Source: Coix lacryma-jobi var. lacryma-jobi (taxonomy: Eukaryota; Streptophyta; Magnoliopsida; Poales; Poaceae). From it: 64,000 nucleotides of DNA. The position numbers and the translations under genes are program-made. The stretch covers positions 153,394,305 through 153,458,304 of the forward strand of contig CM019824.1 in NCBI GenBank assembly GCA_009763385.1, written 5' to 3'. The notes beneath the pieces are model-generated. The model ran no database searches and had not been told where the DNA came from. It was given only the letters and a program-made list of their open reading frames with translations. Positions 22,395 to 31,388 of the stretch are shown in pieces (positions within the stretch are counted from its first letter, which is position 1; every line of letters begins with the position of its first letter).

Positions 22395-23072
22395 ATGCTT
22401 CGGCTATTGGTTCCATCGTTCATGTATGCCATGATATGTACACGCCCGGATGTCTCATATGCTCTAAGTGTTGCGAGCAGATATCAAGCTAATCCAGGTG
22501 AGAGTCACTGGACACTTGTTAAAAACCTCCTTAAGTACTTGAGAAGGACTAAAGATGTGTTCCTAATCTATGGAGGTGAGGAGGAGCTCGTTGTAAATGG
22601 TTACACCGATGCTAGCTTCCAAACTGACACAGATGATTCACAATCTCAATCAGGTTTTGTGTTCACAATAAATGGTGGTGCACTCAGTTGGAAAAGTTCC
22701 AAGCAGGAGATCGTGTCCGATTCTACAACAGAAGCCGAGTACATTGCAGCTAGTGCAGCTGCAAAAGAAGGTGTTTGGATGAGGAGGATCCTCATTGATC
22801 TTGGTGTCTTTCCAAATGCGTCTAGCCCATTGTCTCTACATTGTGATAGCAATGGGGCGATCGCGCAGGCTAAGGAACCAAGGAATCACCAGAAGAACAA
22901 ACATGTACTGCGGAAATTTCACCTCATTCGAGACTTCATTAAAAGAGATGAAATTAAGATGTGCAAAATACATATGGATTTGGATATAGCAGATCCTTTG
23001 ACAAAGGCTCTTCCACAGCCTAAGCATGAGGCGCATGTGAGGTCTATGGGTATTAGATATCTAAAAGATTAA
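22395..23072 (+). pseudogene. RNase H (Angela-like)
   Basis: Contains the end of the RT connection (MICTRPDVSYALSVASRYQ) and a copia RNase H with GYTDASFQTDTDDS, SDSTTEAEYIAASAAAKE and HCDSNGAIAQAKEP, so the acidic catalytic residues are present. It closes with the usual copia C-terminus (ADPLTKALPQPKHEAHV) at a TAA. It is frameshifted relative to RT. The PPT and 3' LTR follow within 20 bases, as expected for the end of pol. Confidence 0.85.
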
Positions 23073-23083
23073 CTCTAGTGCAA

Positions 23084-23092
23084 GTGGGAGAC
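23084..23092 (+). other. polypurine tract of the Angela-like element
   Basis: GTGGGAGAC directly precedes the 3' LTR. This is the usual plus-strand primer position. Confidence 0.75.
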
Positions 23093-23971
23093 TATTGGAA
23101 ATATGCCCTAGAGGTAATCATAGAGATGATGATATTTCTATTGTATCCATGATTTATTATATATGTTCATTGAATATCCATTAAAGACAACTTGTATTGA
23201 TTGACAATTATGTGAATTGTCTGTGAAACTCTTTTACTTGTGTGGTTATTCGATAGTTGTCCCTGATCGGAGTTCATGTGAGGACACACATGAATATTAG
23301 ATCAGCACATGTATTAGTTGATGACTATGTTTCACAAGTCATAGACATGGAGATGTCAAACTAATAATGTGGGCACATGTATGACATGGGGCTGGACTGA
23401 CCCAGCATGAGATGTTTTTATTATCTCTTCACAAATCATGTACGTTATGTCCTTAGACCTGAGATTGTGGTATGTACTCAAGATATGAATCGACTTACTT
23501 AGGGACTATCAAACGCTACTTCATAACAGGGTAGTTATAAAGATAGTCTTCGGGTTTGTCAGGAAGTATGCTGTGAGACATAGACGATCAAGATTGGATT
23601 TGCCCCTCTCCATGCGAGAGAGATATCACTGGACCACTCAAATGATTGGATCATAAAATGCATGGACATGCTTAGGTTAAGTGTTAACCTATGAGTTGGA
23701 CCAAATATTGTGTGGCAAGGGAATTACGTATATGTGATCGTGGTGGTTCGTCAGATATGATCTTTGCGTATACATAGGAGTTGACACGTCTTTCTAGAGG
23801 CCGCTGTCAACTATCGGGTGAGTAGGAGTACTCAGGCCGTGTCTATGTGTGCGTGAACCCAAAGGGTCGCACGCTTAAGGGGCTGGAAGCCTGATTCGAG
23901 TTGGACTCGAGTCAGACCGGGATTAGGGTTTGCTAATGGGCCTCCAGGTCGATGGGCTCATTAGGGACGCC

Positions 23972-23979
23972 TATATAAA
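23972..23979 (+). promoter_or_regulatory. TATA box in the Angela-like 3' LTR
   Basis: TATATAAA lies in CGCCTATATAAAGAGG, followed by a GC-rich transcribed stretch. This is the expected core promoter place for the LTR. In this 3' LTR position it would drive transcription out into the flanking Tat sequence, but the solo LTR now lies 190 bases downstream. Confidence 0.65.
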
Positions 23980-24584
23980 GAGGGGTGGGGCGACCAGGGT
24001 TTAACGACGTCATTAGACAGTCGTCGCCCACCCCACGCCCGCGCCTATTGCTCCTCGCAGACCTAGCAGTCTGGAGGCGTGACGCTTCCTCCCTGTACGT
24101 GTGGGATACCTCGGAGGTGCTGCATCTGGAGCACAAGGACGAACCGCACGTCAAGACGTGAAGGTCTGAAGGACCGAGAATGCAATAGCATGGCGACCAG
24201 AGGGGGGTGAATGGGAGCTCAAAAATTTCTCTCAAAACTTTGGCCTTTTGTCCCAAAATCAACCCCAAGAGCTTCGATCGTAACCGTGATGCCCACGACC
24301 CTTGGAAGAGGGTGGATGATCCCTAGGATCACAGCGAGGCACCACAAAGCGATAGCGAACCAAATGGCAAAAGCACCGGAACAAGTTCAACCTCCAAAAA
24401 CCAAGTCCCAAACGTAGATAGATGGCTACGTCGAGAAATCACCAAATACATATGCTAACAAGTAGCAAAGATACCTTGAGAGGTTCCTTGGTCAACTCTA
24501 AGGGCAAACGAGAAGTCCGGAAACCAAGCAATGAAGCCGGGAGAGCAAACACACTAAACCGGAGGCTTCAGCCAAATCCCGGAC

Positions 24585-24870
24585 TGTCCGGCCCTGGGGT
24601 CCCAGACTGTTCGCCCCTACTGCGGACTGTCCGCAAGGGGTTGGCGGACTGTCCGCCGGCCAAATACAAGAAACAGCAACTCTGCTGGAACCTCCCTGGA
24701 CGTTCCCGGACTGTCCGCCAAGAACAACGGCGGACTGTCCGCGGTTCAAAAAACGCTTGCCCAACAGCGCGGAGTCAGGAAACTGGTCTGACCGACCCCG
24801 ACGCGCGGACTGTCCGCGGTACTAACGGCGGACTGTCCGCGGTACTAACGGCGGACTGTCCGCGGATGAA
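24585..24870. repeat. iterated GCGGACTGTCCGC motif in the solo LTR
   Basis: The palindromic core GGACTGTCC or its variants recurs roughly ten times. The last copies form an exact tandem (GCGGACTGTCCGCGGTACTAAC). Arms of six bases flank a single T. Confidence 0.8.
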
Positions 24871-25654
24871 CAGAGAGGGCGATTTCAGTCGCCCCTCTCA
24901 CGAATCTTCCCAAATTTGAATCAAAACTCAATCCCACGTTCCCAAACCTGGAGAAGATGATCACGAGGTAGTTAGGAGACTATCCCCAAGAAATCATCCG
25001 CTCAAATCGATTCAATCACCAGGAAAACGAAAGGGGAAGAGGATGAACGAAAAAGCGCCACAAAAACAAAATCAACCCGATCTACTTGTTCGTGAGGAGT
25101 TAGATGAATTCCTTCGGTGGAAATGATCTCCTCACTATAAAGAACAAGTTGATTCAAACGGATTTTGCAAAGACGCAGTAGAGAGGGAGATCGAGTGACG
25201 GGAAAATCGTGGAGAAACGAAGAACGCGAAGAACATGGACCAAAACGCGAATCAAGTCATCGATCTGCAATCGTGTGGCTACCACACACTACAACAGTGA
25301 GGTTACGGCCTCACTTCCTCAAAATCTCCAGTACACAGAGGTATGGTTCTCTGCGGATCTCAGCTAGCTACAGCAGGGGATTGGGAGAGCAGGAAACCCT
25401 AGAAGCAAAGAGCAAATGACTGAGATGAAATGGGAGGAGGGTGTCTCCCTTTACTTATCCTAATTCTAATCCTACTCTACCCCTCTCTAATTACAGAGTG
25501 AACCAGCTAAACCCTAGGGTTATTCTGCACCAACTCATGGTAGGTGGTGATCCAACGGCCACGCCCGCACAACTGGTAGCGTTGCCTCGATGCAACCTCA
25601 CCGATAGCCGCCACGTGCCGCCACCGCTCTGCTTGTCCTTTTCTCGGACGTCGC

Positions 25655-25885
25655 ACCCCCGGTTTTGTGGCCCAAACCGGAAAACCAGCCTTCACAGCCA
25701 ACCCCCGGTTTTGAGGCCCAAACTCAGCAAACTTGCAGCACCCAGGTTTTGAGGCCCAAACCTGGAAACCGTCCTCAGCCCGAGTTTTATGGCCCAAACT
25801 CGGAAACCATCAGCACCTAGGTTTTGAGGCCCAAACCTGGAAACCGTCCACTCGGTGGTTTTTCTGTGGCTCAACCACCAAACCG
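25655..25885. repeat. hairpin array in the solo LTR (fewer units)
   Basis: The same TTTTG(T/A)GGCCCAAA hairpins are present. The second unit has a left arm CCCGGTTT joined to a right arm AAACTCAG, which looks like an unequal deletion of one unit between two loops. One loop reads TATGGCCC. Confidence 0.75.
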
Positions 25886-26367
25886 AGCGGTAGAGGGGAT
25901 GCACCGCCCGTGCACCCCGTCCACCCGCAAGTCTCCGCTCGTCGCTGTCCCAGGCTGTCAGCCACCACAGCTAATCCTTGGGCCACCGGTCCCTCATTCC
26001 AAGCCTCACGTCCGCCCTTCGCCACTCTCGGTCCATCGGCACGGCACGTCTCTACTTGACCTTCACCTTGCCTTCGATCACTATATCCGTGCTCGACACC
26101 TGCACAACACAAGCCAAAGAACATGCGCATCATCTCAGTTGACAATCACTCATCACTCAGAGACTCGGCATACACCCATGTATCCGCAAGGTCGAACGTG
26201 AACATCTACACAGCATCGCTGCGACGCGCACGTCTACACCGAGACGTCTTCCACTACATTTGCGCGTCTAGTGGTAATCACGTGATCTATAACTAGCAGT
26301 AGTTCCTGGTTTATGGGATTGAAAAATTTTGTTTTTTCGGCTAGTGTAGCATCCTCGTAACCCTTCA

Positions 26368-27731
26368 CTGGTGACATTCCTCCTGGATATCATTATGTTT
26401 CAGATTTTTATACTTTGGATGCTCAGGAGAATCCAGGATATCATGGCAATACATTCGGGGGGCAAAACATCGGCTATCAAGGGCCGGTGAATCAGGTAGA
26501 TCAGTTGATGAGTCGGGTCACCGACATGGTTCAAAAGCAATTTGGTCTGACGCCAAAGACTACTTTGACTGGCTAAAAGAAGTCGTATCCAGAGTGGTAT
26601 GATCAGGTCATTTTTCCTCCAAGATATAGAATTCCTGATTTTACCAAATTCACAGGAACGGGCTCAATGATAACTACGGAACATATAACTCAGTTTCTAG
26701 TCCAGCTCGGGGAAGTTGGTGATGAACCGGCACTTAAAGTCAGAATGTTTTCTTTGTCTCTATCTGGTTCGGCTTTATCGTGGTTTTCATCTCTACCACC
26801 CAACTCCATTCAAAGCTGGGAAGATTTGGAAGACAAGTTCCATAAATACTTTGACTCTGGAGTATTGGAGAAAGGGATCGTGGACTTACTCGATACGAGG
26901 CAAGGAAATAATGAGACTAGATGCCAATATCTTCAAAGATTCAGAGAGATGAAGAATCAATGTTATACCTTGTCATTGTCAAATCCAGAGGTGGTTAGCA
27001 TTGCGATTCGAGGGCTAATACCAGCCATCAGAGAAAAAATTGGCTTCAATTGTAACAATATGGCTGATTTGGCTAAGAAGGTGGCGAATATTGATGCTCA
27101 GAATAGATACAATCAAGTCTTTAAGCCCAAGAAAGCCTACAATGTAGAGAGTCACTTCTTCTTACAAGAAGATGGAGATAATTCAGGCGATGAAAATGAA
27201 GATGAGGTAGCTGCTGTTGACTGGGCTTGGAAGAACAGTGAATACATGCCTTGGGCAAAGACTAAAAGTACTGAGAAAGATATAAAGTACAGCTTTGACA
27301 TCAAGGCCGATAAAATATTTGACTACTTGTTGGAGAAAGGTCAAATCAAGTTAACTGGGAACCACAATATCTCATCGGCTAAAGAGCTCAAAAATAAAAG
27401 GTACTGCAAATTTCATAACTCTGGTACTCATACTACTAACGATTGCCGAGTTTTTAGAGATATGATCCAGAGAGCTATTGTCAAAGTAAGATTGGCTTAG
27501 AAAAGGCCAAGGGTATGAGCATCAACGGTCATCCTTTTCCACAGAACATGGTGGCTCCTACACCTCGAAGTGAAATCAAAGTACTGACTTCTAACAAAGC
27601 CAAGGCAGCTAGGACAGTTGATCCAAAGAAGCAACTAACAGCCAAGGAGTATCAGGAGATGAAAGGAAAGAAGAATACTGATCAACATGATCAACCTGAG
27701 ACTTCAAGGACTGGTGAAACAAGGAGACGTC
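26368..27731 (+). pseudogene. gag (Tat type), 5' and middle part
   Basis: The frame runs from 26370 (GDIPPGYHYVSDFYTLD) to a TAA at 26574-26576, then continues in the same frame through YPEWYDQVIFPPRYRIPDF and the capsid region from 26667 (LKVRMFSLSLSGSALSWFSS, then GKIWEDL-like SWEDLEDKFHKYF). A CX2-H-type zinc motif (YCKFHNSGTHTTNDC) sits at about 27402-27446. The frame stops after VRLA near 27500 and reopens in another frame at 27515 (MSINGHPFPQNMV). The MITE interrupts it at 27732. The left end is cut by the Angela insertion. Confidence 0.82.
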
Positions 27732-28258
27732 TAAGGATGGCAACGAATCGGATTCGGATCGGGTGGAGTCTCCGTGCACCCAAACCCGAAACCCGAACTC
27801 AAAACCCGAACCCGCCCCGAAAACCGATTCGGGTGAAAATCTATCACCATAACCAAACCCGATTGGATATCCGAAACCCGATTTGTGTTGCACTATAATA
27901 AGAGCAATAAGTACTTTCTGTAAACATATATACGATATATGTATACATATTCACACATATAATTAAGAGACAATAAATAATAAATAATAAATAATTTTAT
28001 AAGTTAACTTAGAATAAATTTAATAATCTAAGTAAACATGAGTTAACTTATTATTAGTATATTATAAAACATGAGTTTTCATTCCAAACGGATATCCATT
28101 GGATATCCACGGGTGAAAAACCAAACCCGAAACCGAACCCGATAGGTTTCGGAGCCCCGAACCCGAAAACCGTAGGTGAAAACCCGTCACCAAACCCAAA
28201 CCCGCTAGACCCGAAACCCGCGGATATCCGACCCGAAACCGATCCATTGCCATCCTTA
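27732..28258. mobile_element. hAT-type MITE (527 bp), TSD GAGACGTC
   Basis: Perfect 12-bp terminal inverted repeats TAAGGATGGCAA and TTGCCATCCTTA are flanked by an 8-bp duplication GAGACGTC at 27724-27731 and 28259-28266. An 8-bp target duplication with this TIR type indicates the hAT superfamily. No transposase is encoded. Both subterminal parts are filled with degenerate CCCGAAACCCGA or TCGGGTTCGGG words, around an AT-rich core at 27895-28080. It interrupts the Tat gag, and the flanking gag reads on in a compatible frame. Confidence 0.9.
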
Positions 28259-28266
28259 GAGACGTC

Positions 28267-29358
28267 CAACTGTCAGGATCTTATTAAACAAACGACAACG
28301 TCAGATGGAAAGAAATCAAATGCAAAGAGAAAGAGATGAACAAGAGTATCAAGGATGGCTTGAAGAGGAGGAACACAGAAGGTCTCGTGAAGAAGAAAGG
28401 CGTATCAAAGATGAAGAAAAGAATCATTGGGATTGCCCTTTCTTTAGACAATGTTGGAATGAAGGCTTAAAGCTTCCTACTCTTCGTAATTGCCCAGAAT
28501 TCAGTGAACAGTATAGGGAGTATAGGCAGTTGAGAGACAACTGCTGATCTGTACATAGAAGGTTAAGATTTGAAAAAACAGATCGGCGCATAAAAAATGA
28601 AATTATTCATAATCGGCTTGGAGCAAGATTAGCCGATCAAGGTCATCCTTGGCAAGAAGGACAATGGTGTCCAGGTGGCTTGACTAAGAGCCAGAAACGA
28701 CAGGTTCAGAGACTAAGGAACGATGAGGTTCAGAAAAAGAAACCCAAAGTCTGGCAGGTGAAATAAGTAGCCGATGAGGAGGAATCATCGGCTAATATAT
28801 CTGCTTTGTTCATGTTGCCTGCTGAATTTAGATCCTCTGATCATGAAGAAGAGTCTGATGATAAAGAAGCAATTGCTCAGTGGATCTATCAGGCAGAAGG
28901 GGCCACATTTCAGAAGCCCGAAAAACATTCACATCTAAAAGCTTTATATTTGAAAGGGTTTGTCGATGGAAGGCCTCTGAACAGAATGTTAGTTGATGGA
29001 GGTGCAGCTGTTAATTTGATGCCTTATGCCACCTTCAGAAAGCTCAGAAAGACTGCAGAAGACTTAACCCAAACCGATATGAGGTTGACAGACTTTGCTG
29101 ACAACGTATCGGCTACTAGGGGTGCTGTATGTGTCGAGCTAACAGTTGGCAGCAAAAGTTTGCCGACTACTTTCTTTGTAGTCGATGCAAAAGGATCATA
29201 CAGCGCGCTTCTTGGGAGAGATTGGATCCATGCCAATTGATGTGTTCCATCTACCATGCACCAAAATGTAATCCAGTGGATCAGAGATACTGTGGAAGTG
29301 ATACAAGCTGATTCAACTGTTAGCATTGCTTACTCTGATCCTGATGTTTGGAACTTCG
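28267..29358 (+). pseudogene. gag C-terminus and protease (Tat type)
   Basis: 28305-28547 encodes a Glu/Arg-rich helical stretch and a zinc-finger-like CPFFRQCWNEGLKLPTLRNC. A TGA and later a TAG interrupt it. The protease part at 28806-29240 contains HLKALYLKGFVDGRPLNRML, then VDGGAAVNLMPYATFRKL and the second hallmark YSALLGRDWIH. The active-site triplet is DGG, which I recall as usual in this lineage, so it is not necessarily a defect. The sequence stops at 29240, and the Athila-derived element inserts at 29364. Confidence 0.8.
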
Positions 29359-29794
29359 ACAATTGTTGACACTGGTTAACTATCATAATTAAGAGATAAA
29401 TAAATATGAAAAGGGCAAGAATATGATCACCAACAAAGGTTTAGGGTTTCAACTGACAATATTCCATGAGTTTTGGTGAGTTATGGTTCTGCAGGGACTA
29501 AACCAGGAAATTAGCACCAATAGCTTCCCATAGAAGGAAACCGTCGGGAGATAATGCAACCGCCACGTCGGGATACTTCTAGAAGACTCCAGGGGACATA
29601 AGAAGACACCACAAGGAAGGACACCACCAGAGGCCGACTGGTGGGACCGACCGGTCCCACCAGGTGACCGATCGGTCGCCCCCTGGGCTCGCTGGGTTCC
29701 ATCCTCTGCAAGCTACTTCCACCGACCTCCAGGATGCATCTTGACCGTACCTCAAGTCGGTTTGATCCAAGGGCCACGATTCATCGCCCAGGGC

Positions 29795-29802
29795 TATATA
29801 AA
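29795..29802 (+). promoter_or_regulatory. TATA box of the Athila-derived LTR
   Basis: TATATAAA in GGGCTATATAAACAG, about 430 bases into the LTR and followed by the transcribed part. The same box occurs at 36174-36181 and 58886-58893 in the related LTRs. Confidence 0.75.
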
Positions 29803-30018
29803 CAGACCCCCTGACCCCCCCTCTCAGGCAAGAGGGTTTCAGGCAATTCATTCATCAGGGTTAGACCAACCAGAAGGAGATCAATCAGAAGCTTTAGGAC
29901 TACATCCACCTAGATTAGTAGATAGAATAGGATTAGAGGAGGCAAGCTTCGCTTGGATTCCTGATCTAGTCACGAGAAGGCTCGGTAAACCCAAGATCTT
30001 CTCTCTTGTATTAACATT

Positions 30019-30594
30019 ATGGATCTATTTCATAATTGCTCTTCTAGTTCATCATTGTTCTTCATTGTTTATGTTCTAGTTCATCATTTAGTTCATGTTC
30101 ATCGTCTAGTTCATCTTCTAGTTCATAATCTTGTTCTAGTTAATGTTCTAGTTCGTACTTTAGTTCTTCTCGATGATCTAGTTCACCTTATTGTTCATTA
30201 TTGTGTTCTAGATAGCAATACAATTGATATGATTAAGACATCAATGATTATATTCTTAGTTATAATGCTTATAGTCTGCTTTGATTATATATTTGGCATA
30301 GATAGTTCATCTTATTGTTTATACTCATGTCCGTATAACGCTCATCTTAAAGTACAACGGGTGGGTGATGAATGCTGTGTAGGCATGGTGCCTATACATT
30401 ATTTATCTGCGAATACGTCCTATGTTCCGGATAGAGTGGTAGATCGCGGGTGTGACAGACTTGTTGAGTCCTCTGTATTCCACCTCCCAAATATAGTGTT
30501 CAGTATGGCTCAGTTCACTCATGCTTTAAGGGTTACTTTGTTTAACACTTTAGCTATGGAGTTGCCTCTTGATTATAAATATGATGTGACCTAG
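30019..30594 (+). CDS. 191-aa ORF within the LTR, doubtful
   Basis: An open frame of 191 codons starting about 220 bases after the TATA box, so it would be the first long ORF in the transcript. Residues 1-60 are a low-complexity Leu/Val/His repeat (VHHLVHVHRLVHLLVHNLV) produced by the TCTAGTTCAT decamers. Residues 65-90 are hydrophobic (MIIFLVIMLIVCFDYIF), possibly one membrane segment. The rest is Cys-containing, with no recognised domain. The identical protein occurs at 36396-36971 and 59107-59682, but these are near-identical LTR copies, so this is not independent conservation. It may well be chance. Confidence 0.3.
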   Translation: MDLFHNCSSSSSLFFIVYVLVHHLVHVHRLVHLLVHNLVLVNVLVRTLVLLDDLVHLIVHYCVLDSNTIDMIKTSMIIFLVIMLIVCFDYIFGIDSSSYCLYSCPYNAHLKVQRVGDECCVGMVPIHYLSANTSYVPDRVVDRGCDRLVESSVFHLPNIVFSMAQFTHALRVTLFNTLAMELPLDYKYDVT

Positions 30595-31167
30595 CCAATG
30601 ATTGCCATATATAATTGCACTAATCAATGTATGCTATGACTTATAATTAGAATAACTTAGGAATGTTCCTTTTTAATACATGTTCTAATCATCATCTTGC
30701 TAGGCAGTACTGTTCTAAGTTTATCCTTGATTGATCTGATCTCTGCTATCCTTTATCAATTATTTACTATATCATTTACTCTGTACCTGATTCTTGTTCA
30801 TAGTAGTTAGTGTGTTATCAGTCTTACTACAAGTGTGTGCCATATTAAATACTGTTAAGTCCTTACCATACCATCATATCTTGAATTGATTAGTCTCTAG
30901 GCTAAAATATAAATAACGATACCTGAGACTAGCTTGGGTGAAATACTCTACAACGGGTATGTTTATCTGTGCGCTTGCGGATAAATATCTATCTCTTAAA
31001 TCCAGTGCCCTGATATAATTACATTGCTAGCTTCATGTTGGGGATGACAACTTGACGTTAAGTGGAGTTAGTTGTGTCCCGTACACTCTTTTGTGCTTTC
31101 ACTAGTTTATTATTTTATGTGACTCATTCTTAGAGTGAATCCATTAAGGAGTGTCAACAAGCATTTC

Positions 31168-31185
31168 TGGCGCCGTTGCCGGGGA
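31168..31185 (+). other. PBS of the Athila-derived element
   Basis: TGGCGCCGTTGCCGGGGA, eight bases after the LTR, is the PBS typical of Athila-group elements (tRNA-Asp type, as I recall). Confidence 0.88.
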
Positions 31186-31388
31186 ACACATCAATTCAAC
31201 TAGGGATGGTGCCTAGGGTTTTCATTAAAACCTTTATGAACATTGATAAGGACATTGCATTAGCAGCATTTAAAATGGTAGCTAGAACATATCATTTTAC
31301 TTACACACATGTGATAATGCACTAATTATTTACTTTTACAGACTTACCCTGGCTTTGTTTATCTTTTATATCTTACGCAGGGTGATGT

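Larger units (their letters stand above)
24167..26188 (-). mobile_element. solo LTR related to the SIRE-like element, TSD AGGTC
   Basis: A single 2022-bp LTR, TGAAGGACCG to TATCCGCA on the plus strand, matching the ends and middle of the SIRE-like LTRs. It is flanked by AGGTC at 24162-24166 and 26189-26193 and has no internal region, so it is a product of unequal recombination between LTRs. Its U5-side segment (24580-24870) is unlike the other LTRs: it carries an iterated palindromic CGGACTGTCCG motif in place of GAGCGTCCGGTCA. It is therefore a different subfamily. Confidence 0.92.
6872..26367 (+). mobile_element. Angela/BARE-like Ty1/copia retrotransposon, decayed and interrupted
   Basis: A plus-strand copia element with gag, protease, integrase, RT and RNase H in that order, and a 3' LTR beginning ATTGGAAATATGCCCTAGAGG one base after the expected TG position. 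I associate this LTR start with Angela/BARE-type elements. It is split by a full SIRE-like element at 8234-19437, by a solo LTR at 24167-26188, and probably by the Tekay element on the left. The 5' LTR and PBS are not visible. On the right it ends at about 26367 inside the gag of a Tat element, so the Tat element is older. Several in-frame stops and a frameshift show it is dead. Confidence 0.83.
23093..26367 (+). repeat. 3' LTR of the Angela-like element, split by a solo LTR
   Basis: The LTR runs 23093-24166 and resumes after the solo LTR at about 26194-26367, around 1.25 kb in total. The first two bases are TA where LTRs of this group begin TG, probably a G-to-A change. The end is taken as CCCTTCA at 26367, because the next bases belong to a Tat gag in frame. 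The exact right end is uncertain, as the matching 5' LTR and target duplication are out of view. Confidence 0.72.
29364..31159 (+). repeat. 5' LTR of the Athila-derived element (1796 bp)
   Basis: Runs from TGTTGACACTGG to AGTGTCAACA. U3 includes an inverted repeat at about 29640-29662 (GGTGGGACCG/CGGTCCCACC) and a second GACCGATCGGTC palindrome beside it. A TATA box is at 29795. Downstream is a run of TCTAGTTCAT-like decamers (about 30045-30190). Confidence 0.93.

Noticed and set aside
27780..28245. CCCGAAACCCGA repeats as interstitial telomere sequence
   Set aside because: The plant telomere unit is CCCTAAA. These words lie inside a TIR/TSD-defined hAT-type MITE.
28815..28995. Tat protease DGG as an inactivating mutation
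   Set aside because: As I recall, DGG is usual at this position in Tat/RIRE2-like elements, so it is not counted as damage.
29741..30079. 112-aa ORF overlapping the TATA box of the Athila-derived LTR
   Set aside because: It starts upstream of the TATA box and so would not be in the transcript; not preserved in the second LTR.
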